A program made the translations under genes and the position numbers. DNA of 53,350 nt. Origin: Lachnospiraceae bacterium (GTDB taxonomy: Bacteria; Bacillota; Clostridia; Lachnospirales; Lachnospiraceae). This document shows positions 15,114-24,868 of the stretch, in pieces. Numbering within the stretch: position 1 is the stretch's first letter; each line of letters starts with the position of its first letter. The notes beneath the pieces were generated by a model that searched no databases, was not told where the DNA came from, and saw nothing but the letters and a program-made list of their open reading frames with translations. The stretch lies in assembly GCA_016283775.1 (NCBI GenBank), contig JAEENL010000027.1, forward strand, positions 1 through 53,350. The letters are read 5' to 3'.

Positions 15114-17912
15114 ATGAAACGCAATGCAGCAGACATCAAAAAAAGGACGAGAGTGGTCAGGGTGATATTGTATACTCTGGTCATGACTTTTTTTGTGTGC
15201 GTTGTGTTTGTATACTACAACCGCCTGAGCAAAGCAACAAAGGAAAACATCATTAATAACGGACGTCTGAACTCCATAGAGCTTGCGAACCGCATCGACA
15301 AAAGTATGTCCGCGAGCATGGATATCCTGCAGCTTGCGGGCTATACGCTCGACAACATGATAAAAGAGGGACGGTCCCGCGAGGAGATACTTGACTTTCT
15401 CGTTAACGAGACCATAGCTGTTGAGGATTCTCTGATAGCCGATACCACCGGTATTTACGGCTTTATCAACGGAGAATATATGGACGGCTCCGGATGGGTG
15501 CCCGAAGAGGGTTATGATCCCACTGCGCGCCCGTGGTATGTTCAGGCCATAGAGGGAAAAGGCAAGGTCGTGATCGTCGACCCCTATATCGACCTTGATA
15601 CCGGGAAAATGATGATCGCCCTTGTCCGCACTCTTTGCGACGGCGTGAGTGTCGTCGGTATCGACATTTCCATGGACGATTTCCAGCAGATCATCGACGA
15701 ACATGCCGCGGCCGGAAACGTAAGTGAAGAGTTCCTGGTAAATGAGGCCGGCATAGTGATATCCGACTCTGTCAGAGAATACATAGGTCTTGATATCTTC
15801 CACTCGGATAACGGGATATCAAAGCGCACGGCAGAAATGATAAAAACATCGGAAACCGGGCACTCCTACATCAAAGTCGATGATAAGGATTACATGATCT
15901 ATGTGATGCCACTCGGAAATGAGTGGGTATGTGTTTCGATAACGGACGCGACAAAAGCTTTTGCCAGGCTCCGCCTTCCTCTCATGGTCACGATATTCAC
16001 TTCCGTGATCATGGTATTTGCGTTCATGTATTTTATCAGTCTCTCTGAGAAGAAGAACAGGGAAGCCAGCGAAGCCGCGCTAAAGACCGAGCAGGCCATT
16101 GCGGCAAACAAGGCAAAGTCGGCATTCCTCTCAAACATGTCCCATGAGATCCGTACGCCCATAAATGCCATTCTCGGCATGAACGAGATGATACAGAGAG
16201 AATCGTCCGACAAGTCGATCCTGAGCTATTCCGACAATATCAAAAGTGCCGGAAACTCTCTTCTCAGCCTCATAAATGACATTCTTGATTTTTCAAAGAT
16301 CGAAGCGGGAAAGATAGAGATCATTCCCGTGGATTATGACATCGCTTCTCTTGTGAACGACCTCGAGACGATGATACGTTCGAGGGCCGAGGCAAAAGGT
16401 CTTATCCTCGAATTTATCATAGACGGCGGCATTCCAAGGCATCTTTACGGTGATGAAGTGAGGATAAAGCAGGTCATCACAAATATCCTGACTAACGCCG
16501 TAAAATATACGGAGAAGGGCGTCATCACATTCTCTCTTAAGGCCGAAAAAGACAAGGACGATCCCGACAACGTGATCCTTAAAGCATCCGTTAGAGATAC
16601 GGGCATCGGAATAAAAGACGAAGACATCGACAAACTGTTCTCAAAGTTTGAACGTATAGAGGAAAAAAGAAACCGCAACATAGAAGGCACAGGACTTGGC
16701 ATGAACATCACCGAGAGCCTTCTGGAACTGATGGGCTCTGCGCTTGAAGTTTCAAGCGTGTACGGAAAAGGCTCGGTTTTTGCTTTTTCGCTGAAGCAGA
16801 AGGTAAAAGGCTGGGAAGTCATCGGAAACTACAACAGGCTTCGTGAGGAACATCCATCAAACCGCAAAAAGACAAACGCAGGCCTGTTTGCTCCGCGGGC
16901 CCATATTCTTGTGGTGGATGACAATCCGATGAATCTCACCGTATTCAAAAATCTCCTGAAACGCACAGGCGTTAAGGTGGATACTGCAGACAGCGGAGAC
17001 GAGGGTCTCGGATATATGGCCTCGGTAAAGTACGATATCATTTTCCTTGACCATATGATGCCTGTGAAGGATGGCATCGAGACACTGCAGGAACTTAGGA
17101 AAACAAAGGATTCGCCAAATCTTGATACCATCGCGGTATGCCTTACCGCAAATGCCGTATCGGGCGCAAGAGAGCAATATCTGGAAGCGGGTTTTGACGA
17201 CTATCTCACAAAGCCTGTCGATCCCGAAAAGCTGGAAGAGCTCCTGCTCACTTACATACCTAAGGAAAAGCTCACCGAGGAGGAAGGAAACAGCGAAAGC
17301 GCGCAAAGAAATTCAATGGATGATGACATTCCGCCTGAACTTAAAGCCATAGACGGAGAACTGATAAACGTGAGACTGGGCATAAAGAACAGCGGGGATG
17401 TAGAAAGCTACATGTCACTCTTAAAGATCTTTTACGGGTCGGTATCGGGAAATCTCGAAGACATCAGTCGTTTTCTTGAGGAAGGAGATCATAAGGACTA
17501 TACGATAAAGGTACACGCATTGAAAAGCTCCGCGAGGATAATAGGCGCCGCAAAGATCGGGGAACTGGCGCAGGCGCTGGAGGATGCCGGAAAACGTGAA
17601 GATATCGTATATCTGAAAAAGGGACACCCGGAATTTGCCGGGCTTTGTACAAGATTAAAGGATGTCATCGCTCCGCTGTTTTACCGGGACGAAACAGACG
17701 ACGGAAAGCCGACGGCATCAGATGAACTGATAAGCGAGACATACAGCAGGCTGAGGATAGCCGCCGATGATATGGATTGTGACCTTCTCGAGACTATTTT
17801 CGGAGAGATGGAGGCCTACAAGATACCGGAAAGTGAGAAGGAATTGTTTGGAAAACTGAAGGAAGCGGCCGAAAAATACGATTACGACGGTATCATCGAG
17901 CTTCTTTCGTAG
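15114..17912 (+). CDS. Cache-domain hybrid histidine kinase with REC and HPt
   Basis: A 932-residue membrane sensor. Order: TM 14-36; extracellular double-Cache domain about 40-275 (contains YDPTARPWYVQA and VGIDISMDDF, typical of small-molecule-binding dCache); TM about 283-305; HisKA with SHEIRTP (H344); HATPase with DTGIGIKDED and GTGLGMNI; receiver with VDDNPMN, D646 in IFLDHMMP and the KP motif; HPt with KVHALKSSAR (H801); then a short helical C-terminal tail. All phosphorelay residues (H-D-H) are present, so it can pass phosphate to another receiver. GGGAG precedes the ATG. It heads an operon; the REC-GGDEF gene follows after about 42 bases and is the natural output partner (inference). 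Confidence 0.93.
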   Translation: MKRNAADIKKRTRVVRVILYTLVMTFFVCVVFVYYNRLSKATKENIINNGRLNSIELANRIDKSMSASMDILQLAGYTLDNMIKEGRSREEILDFLVNETIAVEDSLIADTTGIYGFINGEYMDGSGWVPEEGYDPTARPWYVQAIEGKGKVVIVDPYIDLDTGKMMIALVRTLCDGVSVVGIDISMDDFQQIIDEHAAAGNVSEEFLVNEAGIVISDSVREYIGLDIFHSDNGISKRTAEMIKTSETGHSYIKVDDKDYMIYVMPLGNEWVCVSITDATKAFARLRLPLMVTIFTSVIMVFAFMYFISLSEKKNREASEAALKTEQAIAANKAKSAFLSNMSHEIRTPINAILGMNEMIQRESSDKSILSYSDNIKSAGNSLLSLINDILDFSKIEAGKIEIIPVDYDIASLVNDLETMIRSRAEAKGLILEFIIDGGIPRHLYGDEVRIKQVITNILTNAVKYTEKGVITFSLKAEKDKDDPDNVILKASVRDTGIGIKDEDIDKLFSKFERIEEKRNRNIEGTGLGMNITESLLELMGSALEVSSVYGKGSVFAFSLKQKVKGWEVIGNYNRLREEHPSNRKKTNAGLFAPRAHILVVDDNPMNLTVFKNLLKRTGVKVDTADSGDEGLGYMASVKYDIIFLDHMMPVKDGIETLQELRKTKDSPNLDTIAVCLTANAVSGAREQYLEAGFDDYLTKPVDPEKLEELLLTYIPKEKLTEEEGNSESAQRNSMDDDIPPELKAIDGELINVRLGIKNSGDVESYMSLLKIFYGSVSGNLEDISRFLEEGDHKDYTIKVHALKSSARIIGAAKIGELAQALEDAGKREDIVYLKKGHPEFAGLCTRLKDVIAPLFYRDETDDGKPTASDELISETYSRLRIAADDMDCDLLETIFGEMEAYKIPESEKELFGKLKEAAEKYDYDGIIELLS

Positions 17913-17954
17913 ATTGGGCTTTACAGGATCATTGATCAGAGAATGGGGATTGGT

Positions 17955-19328
17955 ATGGAACAAGCCGGTTATTGGATCACAGTTGTTGACGATGAGGCGC
18001 TGAGCCTCACGAACGTGCGCAGCCTTTTGCGCTCACGCGGGATGAAGGTGAGCTGCCTGCATTCGGGACGTAACCTTTTGAAATTCATTAGGAAAAACGA
18101 TCCCGATCTTATCCTGCTCGACCTTATAATGCCCGGAATGGACGGTTTTGAGACACTACAGGCATTAAGGGAGTACGAGAAAAAGACAAAACGAAACGAG
18201 ACACCGGTCATCATCCTGACCGGAGACCGTGACATCGAATCCGAACAGCGAGGGCTCAAAGCCGGCGCGTCCGACTTTATCAGGAAACCCTTCAACAAGG
18301 ACATTCTTGTAAGAAGGATCAACAATGCCATAGAGAACAACAGAAAGATCGAAACGCTGACGGAAGAAGCGACTCTCGACAAGCTCACCGGGCTTATGAA
18401 CAAGGCCAACGGGACCGCAAAGATAGAAGAGCTCTGCAAGACCGAGACCGGCGCACTCATGATCTTTGACCTTGACAGTTTCAAGGCGGTGAATGACCTT
18501 TACGGTCACGATATGGGCGACAAAGTCCTTGAGGTCTTTGCCGAGATCGTCCGCGACAACACACGCGAAGATGATGTCGCAACGCGTATCGGTGGTGACG
18601 AATTCATGGTCTTTTTTAAAAACATCATTTCAGAGGAGGCGGTTGAGGCGCTGACAAAACGCATCAACGAACAGCTCCTCGAAAAGGCTTCGGCGCTCAT
18701 GGGACCGGATTTCATCATACCAATGGGCATCTCCGTGGGCGCGGTGTTCGTGCCGAAGCACGGAAAAGAGTTTACCGAGCTGTTCCAATATGCCGACAGC
18801 TGCCTTTTAAACGTCAAGCAGCACGGCAAACACGGATATGAGATATACAGGCCCAGAGCGCTGAGGGGTCTTGCGCTTGCCGACGATCTTGACAAGGAGC
18901 TCATAAGGCTCACGCATATCGCGGAAGAAAGAGACATAGCAAGGCATGCCATGCTTCTCGGGCAGGATGCGTTCATCACCAACTACCGCTTTATCATGAG
19001 ACTCATAAAGTGCTACAAGCGTAAGGCTACAAAGGTACTGTTCTCGCTTAAGGAAAAAGAGGAGGACGGCCATATCTACGACGCTGCTGCGGAGTTTGGA
19101 GAGGTGCTGAAAAATGTTCTCAGAAAAAGCGACATCATGATGCAGAACAAGGTAAACCAGTTTTTCCTTCTTCTCCCGGGGCTTGCCGACGAAGATGCTT
19201 CCGTTGTCATCGAGAGAGTGCTGGATGCATGGTGCGAGACTCAGTTCAGCGAAACGACCACAGTTGAGTATGTCACGGAACTCATCTCATTTGAGGAGTC
19301 CGGCGAACAGGAAAAAAGCGAAAAATGA
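17955..19328 (+). CDS. Response regulator with GGDEF and a degenerate second cyclase-like domain
   Basis: A 457-residue cytosolic diguanylate cyclase controlled by phosphorylation. The receiver (about 5-125) has VVDDE, D56 in LLDLIMPGMDG, T in ILTGD and KP in IRKPF. The GGDEF domain (about 135-295) has DKLTGLMNKA, FDLDSFKAVND and RIGGDEF, with an RxxD inhibitory site (REDD) just before it. The last ~150 residues show a second fold with the strand-helix pattern of GGDEF (KVLFSLKEKE, FGEVLKNVLRKSD, VNQFFLLLPG), but the GGDEF loop is replaced by NKVNQF, so it should be inactive. The ATG at 17955 is preferred because GGGG lies 6 bases upstream; an in-frame ATG at 17943 has no ribosome site. Sits between hybrid kinases with HPt domains. 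Confidence 0.9.
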   Translation: MEQAGYWITVVDDEALSLTNVRSLLRSRGMKVSCLHSGRNLLKFIRKNDPDLILLDLIMPGMDGFETLQALREYEKKTKRNETPVIILTGDRDIESEQRGLKAGASDFIRKPFNKDILVRRINNAIENNRKIETLTEEATLDKLTGLMNKANGTAKIEELCKTETGALMIFDLDSFKAVNDLYGHDMGDKVLEVFAEIVRDNTREDDVATRIGGDEFMVFFKNIISEEAVEALTKRINEQLLEKASALMGPDFIIPMGISVGAVFVPKHGKEFTELFQYADSCLLNVKQHGKHGYEIYRPRALRGLALADDLDKELIRLTHIAEERDIARHAMLLGQDAFITNYRFIMRLIKCYKRKATKVLFSLKEKEEDGHIYDAAAEFGEVLKNVLRKSDIMMQNKVNQFFLLLPGLADEDASVVIERVLDAWCETQFSETTTVEYVTELISFEESGEQEKSEK

Positions 19329-19355
19329 CCTTGATATCATGAGAAAGGGACTTAC

Positions 19356-21398
19356 ATGGACCGCACAAAAAACGAGAAATTCATAATCCTGCTTGCGACG
19401 CTCGCATGCATTGGGCTTTCCGTGGAAAGCATAGTGATGGGCTGGGAGTTCTGGGTGCCGCCGCTGATCCTTGCGGGCGCAGTATCGCTCTGGGTGATGG
19501 ACCTTTCCGGACACGTTCCCGCAGGTATAAGAAAAGCATATTATCTGGTCTATGCCATGCTCGCGCTTTTTTATCACGGTGTGCATGAAACGAGTTTTTT
19601 TGATGTTGCCCTTGTATTTATGCTGGTCATGGCCTCTTATTCCTTGCTCGACCACATCTATATGATGAACCTGTTCCTGCTTGAATATGTCGTGGTCATG
19701 GTGATCCAGTTCATCCTGGCATACCGTAATGACACATTTACTCTGGGAACACTGGAGATATCAAGGGTCATCCTGCATGTCATGGCCGTTGTGCTTGTCT
19801 ATTTTACCTGCATCAGATCGATCAACGGCAGGGCTGAAGCCGAGAACATCGATAAGGAAAAAGAGGAGCGTATAAAGGCTTATGAAGCCGATATGGAGGA
19901 TTTCCTCTCAAATATCTCTCATGAGCTCCGTACACCCGTAAACGTCGTAAACGGCATGTCGGATCTTTTGATCAAGAGGGATGTCGGATATGAGGCAAAC
20001 GCCATAAAGGATGCCGGGATCCGTCTGGCCTACCAGATCGAGGATATCCAGGATTATACCGAGTGCAAGAGGCATAAGGTAAGGCTCGAGGAAGAAGAGT
20101 ATATGAGCACATCGCTCATAAACGATGTGGTGGCAAGCTACAAGCTCATCGACAACAACAGGGATCTTGTGCTCATAGTCGATATCGATCCCAAGGTTCC
20201 GACGATGATGAAGGGCGATATCACAAAGCTCCACAAGATATTCAGGCACCTTCTTGAAAACGCAGTCAAGTTCACAAAGCACGGCGGCATTTATGTCCGG
20301 CTCTCGGCTGAAAAGAAGGAGTACGGCGTAAATCTGTGCATTGAGATGACCGACACCGGCATAGGAATGGACAGGAAAGCGCTTGAGGCCGTAAGCGTCG
20401 GCATGTATCAGGTGAACAAAAAGAGAAACCGCAGCTCGGGAGGCATTGGTCTCGGGCTTTTCATAGTGTACGGCTTTGCCCACAGGATGGGCGGCTTTGT
20501 AAAGATTGAGAGCGAAAAGAAGAACGGGACCACCGTCCGTGTGACCATTCCGCAGACTGTGGTGGATCCGTCTCCGTGTCTTGCGCTTCCGAGACATTTC
20601 ACCGGAAACATCCTGTTCCATGTGAGGTCTGATAAGTACAAGATACCCAAGGTGCGTGATTTTTACAGGACAATGGCCGCAAATCTCGCTCAGGGGATCC
20701 ACGCGCCTCTCTTTGCGGCAGGCACGGTGAAAGAAATAGAGCGTTACAGGGAAAAACTGGACGTGTCCTTTATTTTCATGGGACAGGAGGAATACGAGGA
20801 AAACAGCGCATACTTTGATGAGATGAGCAAGGGCGATATCGTGGTGGCGGTATCTGCGGGAGAAGGCTTCAGAGCCACACTTGGCAGCAACGTCGTCGTA
20901 ATGCCGAAACCGCTCTATGCATATCCTGTCATCAGAGTCTTAAATGAGGGCAAAAATGCAGGAAACATCGAGTTTACGGAGACCACCGAGAAGCCGATGT
21001 TCACAGGCATAAAAGCGCTTGTTGTTGATGATGAGCCCATGAATCTTGTGGTGGCACAGAGCCTTTTTAAAGACTACGAAATGATCATAGACACGGCTTC
21101 AAGCGGCAAGGAGGCCATAAACAAGTTCCGGGCGGGAGATTATGACATCATCTTCATGGATCACATGATGCCTGAAATGGACGGCGTGGAAGCCATGAAA
21201 CGCATAAAGTCCGCAGGGTTTGAACTGAGAAAAGATGCAATCGTGGTGGCGCTCACCGCAAATGCCGTTTCCGGAGCGCGGGAGATGTTCGTCAACGAAG
21301 GCTTTGACGGCTTTATTGCGAAGCCGATCAATATGGTCGAGTTTGAACGAGTGATGCTCAAACTGTTCCCGGGAAGAACTTCCGGCAGGGAGGTGTAG
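19356..21398 (+). CDS. Hybrid histidine kinase with two receiver-like domains
   Basis: A 680-residue sensor kinase. Residues about 5-155 form five or six hydrophobic segments with almost no extracellular loop, so it probably senses a membrane or intracellular cue. HisKA has SNISHELRTP (H189). HATPase has MTDTGIGMD and GIGLGLFIV. A degenerate receiver (about 405-530) follows; the strand that should hold the phospho-Asp reads FIFMGQEEYEE, so it cannot be phosphorylated in the usual way. A complete receiver then follows (VVDDEPMN, D602 in IFMDHMMPEMDG, FIAKPI). No HPt domain is present, unlike its two operon neighbours. It follows the REC-GGDEF gene by 27 bases and precedes the DegV-containing kinase by 3. 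Confidence 0.9.
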   Translation: MDRTKNEKFIILLATLACIGLSVESIVMGWEFWVPPLILAGAVSLWVMDLSGHVPAGIRKAYYLVYAMLALFYHGVHETSFFDVALVFMLVMASYSLLDHIYMMNLFLLEYVVVMVIQFILAYRNDTFTLGTLEISRVILHVMAVVLVYFTCIRSINGRAEAENIDKEKEERIKAYEADMEDFLSNISHELRTPVNVVNGMSDLLIKRDVGYEANAIKDAGIRLAYQIEDIQDYTECKRHKVRLEEEEYMSTSLINDVVASYKLIDNNRDLVLIVDIDPKVPTMMKGDITKLHKIFRHLLENAVKFTKHGGIYVRLSAEKKEYGVNLCIEMTDTGIGMDRKALEAVSVGMYQVNKKRNRSSGGIGLGLFIVYGFAHRMGGFVKIESEKKNGTTVRVTIPQTVVDPSPCLALPRHFTGNILFHVRSDKYKIPKVRDFYRTMAANLAQGIHAPLFAAGTVKEIERYREKLDVSFIFMGQEEYEENSAYFDEMSKGDIVVAVSAGEGFRATLGSNVVVMPKPLYAYPVIRVLNEGKNAGNIEFTETTEKPMFTGIKALVVDDEPMNLVVAQSLFKDYEMIIDTASSGKEAINKFRAGDYDIIFMDHMMPEMDGVEAMKRIKSAGFELRKDAIVVALTANAVSGAREMFVNEGFDGFIAKPINMVEFERVMLKLFPGRTSGREV

Positions 21399-21401
21399 AG
21401 T

Positions 21402-24400
21402 ATGAAGAAAAACGGATTTATAAACACTTTCCGCTCAGCCTTCCTGGATACAGAAAGACCGCTTTCCGAGCGTGTTGCCATGGTGCTCACATTTATTGCC
21501 GAGCCCGGTGTCATCATCGCAATGATCGCAAACCTTATATCCGGAGAAGACGTGAGGGAACTCATTGTTCTCACGACCACTGCGGTTTTTCTTCCTGTTG
21601 TAACGGCCATCGGTCTTTACAGAAACAAGGTGAAAGTGGCTACCGGATTAATCGCGACGGCACTTGTTTTCTTTATCATCCCCGGACTTATCGTTTTTGG
21701 GGGCGGCGTCCATGGCGGCGGCGTTTTCTGGGTGGTCTTCGGATTTATGTACGTGGGACTAGTCACCAAAGGAAAACCGCAAAAGTTCCTTATGGTGGCG
21801 CTGTTCCTTTTGACTGTGGCATGTTATGCCGTGGAATATCAATATCCTGATCTGATAGAACAGCACCCTCGTGAACAGGCCTATGTGGATGCTTTTGTCT
21901 CACTGGTGCTCGTGAGCATCGTATGCTGTGCTATGATATGGCTCCAGAACCGTTTGTTCAACGATGAGAACAAGCGCGCAAAGAAGGAAGCGGAGCGGGC
22001 TGAAGAGCTTTCACGCGCTCAAAACCGCTTTTTCTCAAGCATGAGCCATGAGATCCGCACTCCCATAAACTCCATTCTCGGTCTCAACGAGCTTATCCTT
22101 CGCGACGGAAGCGCGTCAGAGGAGGTCGAAAAGAACGCTGCGGGCATCCAGGGCGCAGGCAAGATGCTGCTTACCTTGATAAACGATATCCTCGATTTTT
22201 CCAAAATGGAAGCCGGAAGCATGGATATCGTTCCTGTGGATTACAGGACCGGAGATCTGATCTCCGAAGTTGTAAATATGATCTGGCTCAGGGCTCACGA
22301 CAAGGGCTTAAAGTTTGACGTGAGCATCGACCCCAAAGTGCCGTCCGTACTTTACGGTGACGAAGTCAGGATCAAACAGATAATCATAAATCTGTTGAAC
22401 AATGCGGTAAAATATACCACCGAGGGTTCGATAGAACTTCACATGGAAAGCGACGAGATCGACGAAAAAACGGTGCTCCTCACCATTTCTGTCACCGATA
22501 CCGGTATGGGTATCAAGAAAGAATCGCTTCCATACCTTTTTGATGCCTTTAAGCGCGTGGACGAGGAAAAGAACCGCCATGTTGAGGGTACCGGACTGGG
22601 CCTTAGCATTGTCCGCACTCTCCTTGACCTCATGGGCGGAAACATCACTGTCAACAGCGTTTACGGTGAAGGAACGACGTTCACCGTTGTTGTTAAACAG
22701 GGCATTTCCGATGCCACCGAGATAGGAGAGCTCAATATCCACAACCAGAGGATATCAAAGCGCGCGGCATACGAGAGCAGCTTCAGCGCTCCTGAGGCTT
22801 CGATACTCATCGTGGACGATAACGAGATGAATCTCGAGGTGGAGAGTAAGCTCCTTGCGGGAACGGGAATGACCATCGACAAGGCCTTGAGTGGCAAGGC
22901 TGCGCTTGAACTGGCTGTAAAGAAGCATTACGATGCCATTCTCATGGATCATCTTATGCCCGAGATGGACGGCATCGAATGCCTTATGGAACTCAGAAAC
23001 CAGACGGGCGGTCTCAACAGGACAACGCCTGTCATCGTGCTCACTGCAAATGCGGGCGGCGACAACAGAGAGCTTTACAACAGGGCAGGCTTTGACGGAT
23101 ATCTGGTAAAGCCCGTTTCGGGAGACAATCTTGAAGCGATGCTCGTAAAGCATATCTCAAGGGATAAGCTGATCTTAAAGAGCAAGGTCATGAGCGCAGA
23201 TGAGGATATCAATGCATCCGCCGGGTATTCCGGAAAGGCTCCCGTCCTTATCACGTCGAGTACTTTGTGCGACCTGCCCGATTCCATAGTGAAAAAGCTG
23301 AACCTCCCTCTGATACCGGCTCTCATCCACACCGAGGACGGCGTGTTCAAGGACGGCGTGCAGATGGATGCCGAAGAACTCATACGCTATATCGACACAG
23401 GAAAAACGGCGAGGTCCACTTCGCCTGATGAAGCGGGTTACACGGCGTTCTTTGCGGCAGAGCTCAAAAAAGCCCACCATCTTATCCATATCGCGCTCAC
23501 GAGCAGCATGAGTGATGACTACCACATGGCCTGTGAAGCGGCCAAAGCGTTTGACAATGTTACCGTCATCAATTCGGAGTGCCTGTCGAGCGCCACGGGA
23601 CTTTTGGTGCTCATTGCCTATAAGCTTGCACAGCAGAGCATACCGGTGGACAAGATAATCGAGGAACTTGACATCGTCAAAGCCAGACTGAAATGCAGCT
23701 TTGTCATCGATACCACGGAGTATATGACAAAGAATGGGCATATCAGCGACACGATCAATAAATTTGCAAAAGCGTTGAGCCTCCATCCGACCATCAGATG
23801 CAAAAACAACAAGTCGGGCATAGGCGGACTGTGGCTCGGAAGCACAAAAAGGGCATACAAGAGATACATTCACAATGCCTTCCCCGTTGACATCATTCCC
23901 GATCCCGAGGTCGTGTTCATAACTTACGTGAACATCCCCATGGACACTCTCATGTGGATCAAGGAGGAAGTGAGCAGGTTTGCCTACTTTGAAAATGTTG
24001 TCTTCCAGCAGGCGTCTGCGGCAATCTCATCAAACTGCGGAACCGGAACCTTCGGCATTTTGTATTTTGTAAAGGGCAACAAGTCATACAACATTGGTTC
24101 TCTTATAAGTGACGAGAGTGAACTTGTCGATACGGAAGAGAACAGTGACGATGATGAGACTGACGATTCTCCCGAGCTTCTCACTCCCGACAGACATGAG
24201 GAAGTCGAAGCCGCAAAAGGAGAAGGAGCTTCGGAAAACGAAGAAGATCTGCAGTGGTACAGTGGCATAGAAGGCATAGACGGTGAAGCGGCGATCAGGA
24301 ACAGCGGATCCTCCGACACGTTAAAGACTGTCATGAAGATATTCTATGATTCGATCCCGTCAAAATCCGAAGAGATAGAAGGCTTTTATTCATCGGAAGA

Positions 24401-24839
24401 CTGGCAGGATTATACCATCAAGGTCCATGCGTTAAAGAGTTCCGCAAAACTCATAGGCGCAGTCGCATTCGCGGAGCGCGCCCAGCTCCTTGAAAACGCG
24501 GGAAAAGAAGAAAACGTTGAGTATATCAGGGCAAACCACGCGGATTTCATGAAGGACTACCTGAATTATTCAAAGATCCTCGGGCCTGTTTTTGGGGTAC
24601 AAAACGACAGTGACGGATCGGAAGAAAACAGACCGGTCGCAGATGAATTCCTCATGAACAGCGTGTTTGACGGACTTCGCGACGCCGCAAAGACAATGGA
24701 CTGCGACGCCATTGAACAGATCATGGGTGAGATCGCAAATTACGCGATACCTGAAGACATGGCCGAAAAGTTCAGGGCAGTGCGTGAAAAGGCGGACAGT
24801 TATGACTATGACGGCATGCTGGAACTCCTTGGAGAATGA
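21402..24839 (+). CDS. Hybrid histidine kinase containing a DegV domain and HPt
   Basis: A 1145-residue fusion. Order: five or six TM segments (about 25-185); HisKA with SMSHEIRTP (H216); HATPase (VTDTGMGIKK, GTGLGLSIV); receiver (VDDNEMN, D516 in LMDHLMPEMDG, VKPVS); DegV/EDD domain about 612-895; acidic linker about 900-950; HPt with KVHALKSSAK (H1009); helical tail. The DegV part follows the family pattern in order: ITSSTLCDLP, an IPALIHTEDGVFKDG stretch, ARSTSPDEAGY, IHIALTSSMSDDY, DTTEYMTKNGHIS, and CGTGTFGILYF at the end. In fatty-acid-binding relatives a His precedes that last GxGxxG stretch; here Asn is present, so headgroup binding may be changed. DegV proteins normally stand alone and bind acyl chains. 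Their insertion in a kinase suggests lipid-responsive signalling (inference). Confidence 0.88.
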   Translation: MKKNGFINTFRSAFLDTERPLSERVAMVLTFIAEPGVIIAMIANLISGEDVRELIVLTTTAVFLPVVTAIGLYRNKVKVATGLIATALVFFIIPGLIVFGGGVHGGGVFWVVFGFMYVGLVTKGKPQKFLMVALFLLTVACYAVEYQYPDLIEQHPREQAYVDAFVSLVLVSIVCCAMIWLQNRLFNDENKRAKKEAERAEELSRAQNRFFSSMSHEIRTPINSILGLNELILRDGSASEEVEKNAAGIQGAGKMLLTLINDILDFSKMEAGSMDIVPVDYRTGDLISEVVNMIWLRAHDKGLKFDVSIDPKVPSVLYGDEVRIKQIIINLLNNAVKYTTEGSIELHMESDEIDEKTVLLTISVTDTGMGIKKESLPYLFDAFKRVDEEKNRHVEGTGLGLSIVRTLLDLMGGNITVNSVYGEGTTFTVVVKQGISDATEIGELNIHNQRISKRAAYESSFSAPEASILIVDDNEMNLEVESKLLAGTGMTIDKALSGKAALELAVKKHYDAILMDHLMPEMDGIECLMELRNQTGGLNRTTPVIVLTANAGGDNRELYNRAGFDGYLVKPVSGDNLEAMLVKHISRDKLILKSKVMSADEDINASAGYSGKAPVLITSSTLCDLPDSIVKKLNLPLIPALIHTEDGVFKDGVQMDAEELIRYIDTGKTARSTSPDEAGYTAFFAAELKKAHHLIHIALTSSMSDDYHMACEAAKAFDNVTVINSECLSSATGLLVLIAYKLAQQSIPVDKIIEELDIVKARLKCSFVIDTTEYMTKNGHISDTINKFAKALSLHPTIRCKNNKSGIGGLWLGSTKRAYKRYIHNAFPVDIIPDPEVVFITYVNIPMDTLMWIKEEVSRFAYFENVVFQQASAAISSNCGTGTFGILYFVKGNKSYNIGSLISDESELVDTEENSDDDETDDSPELLTPDRHEEVEAAKGEGASENEEDLQWYSGIEGIDGEAAIRNSGSSDTLKTVMKIFYDSIPSKSEEIEGFYSSEDWQDYTIKVHALKSSAKLIGAVAFAERAQLLENAGKEENVEYIRANHADFMKDYLNYSKILGPVFGVQNDSDGSEENRPVADEFLMNSVFDGLRDAAKTMDCDAIEQIMGEIANYAIPEDMAEKFRAVREKADSYDYDGMLELLGE

Positions 24840-24868
24840 TGTGACACTATAGGAAGGACATCTGTTGT

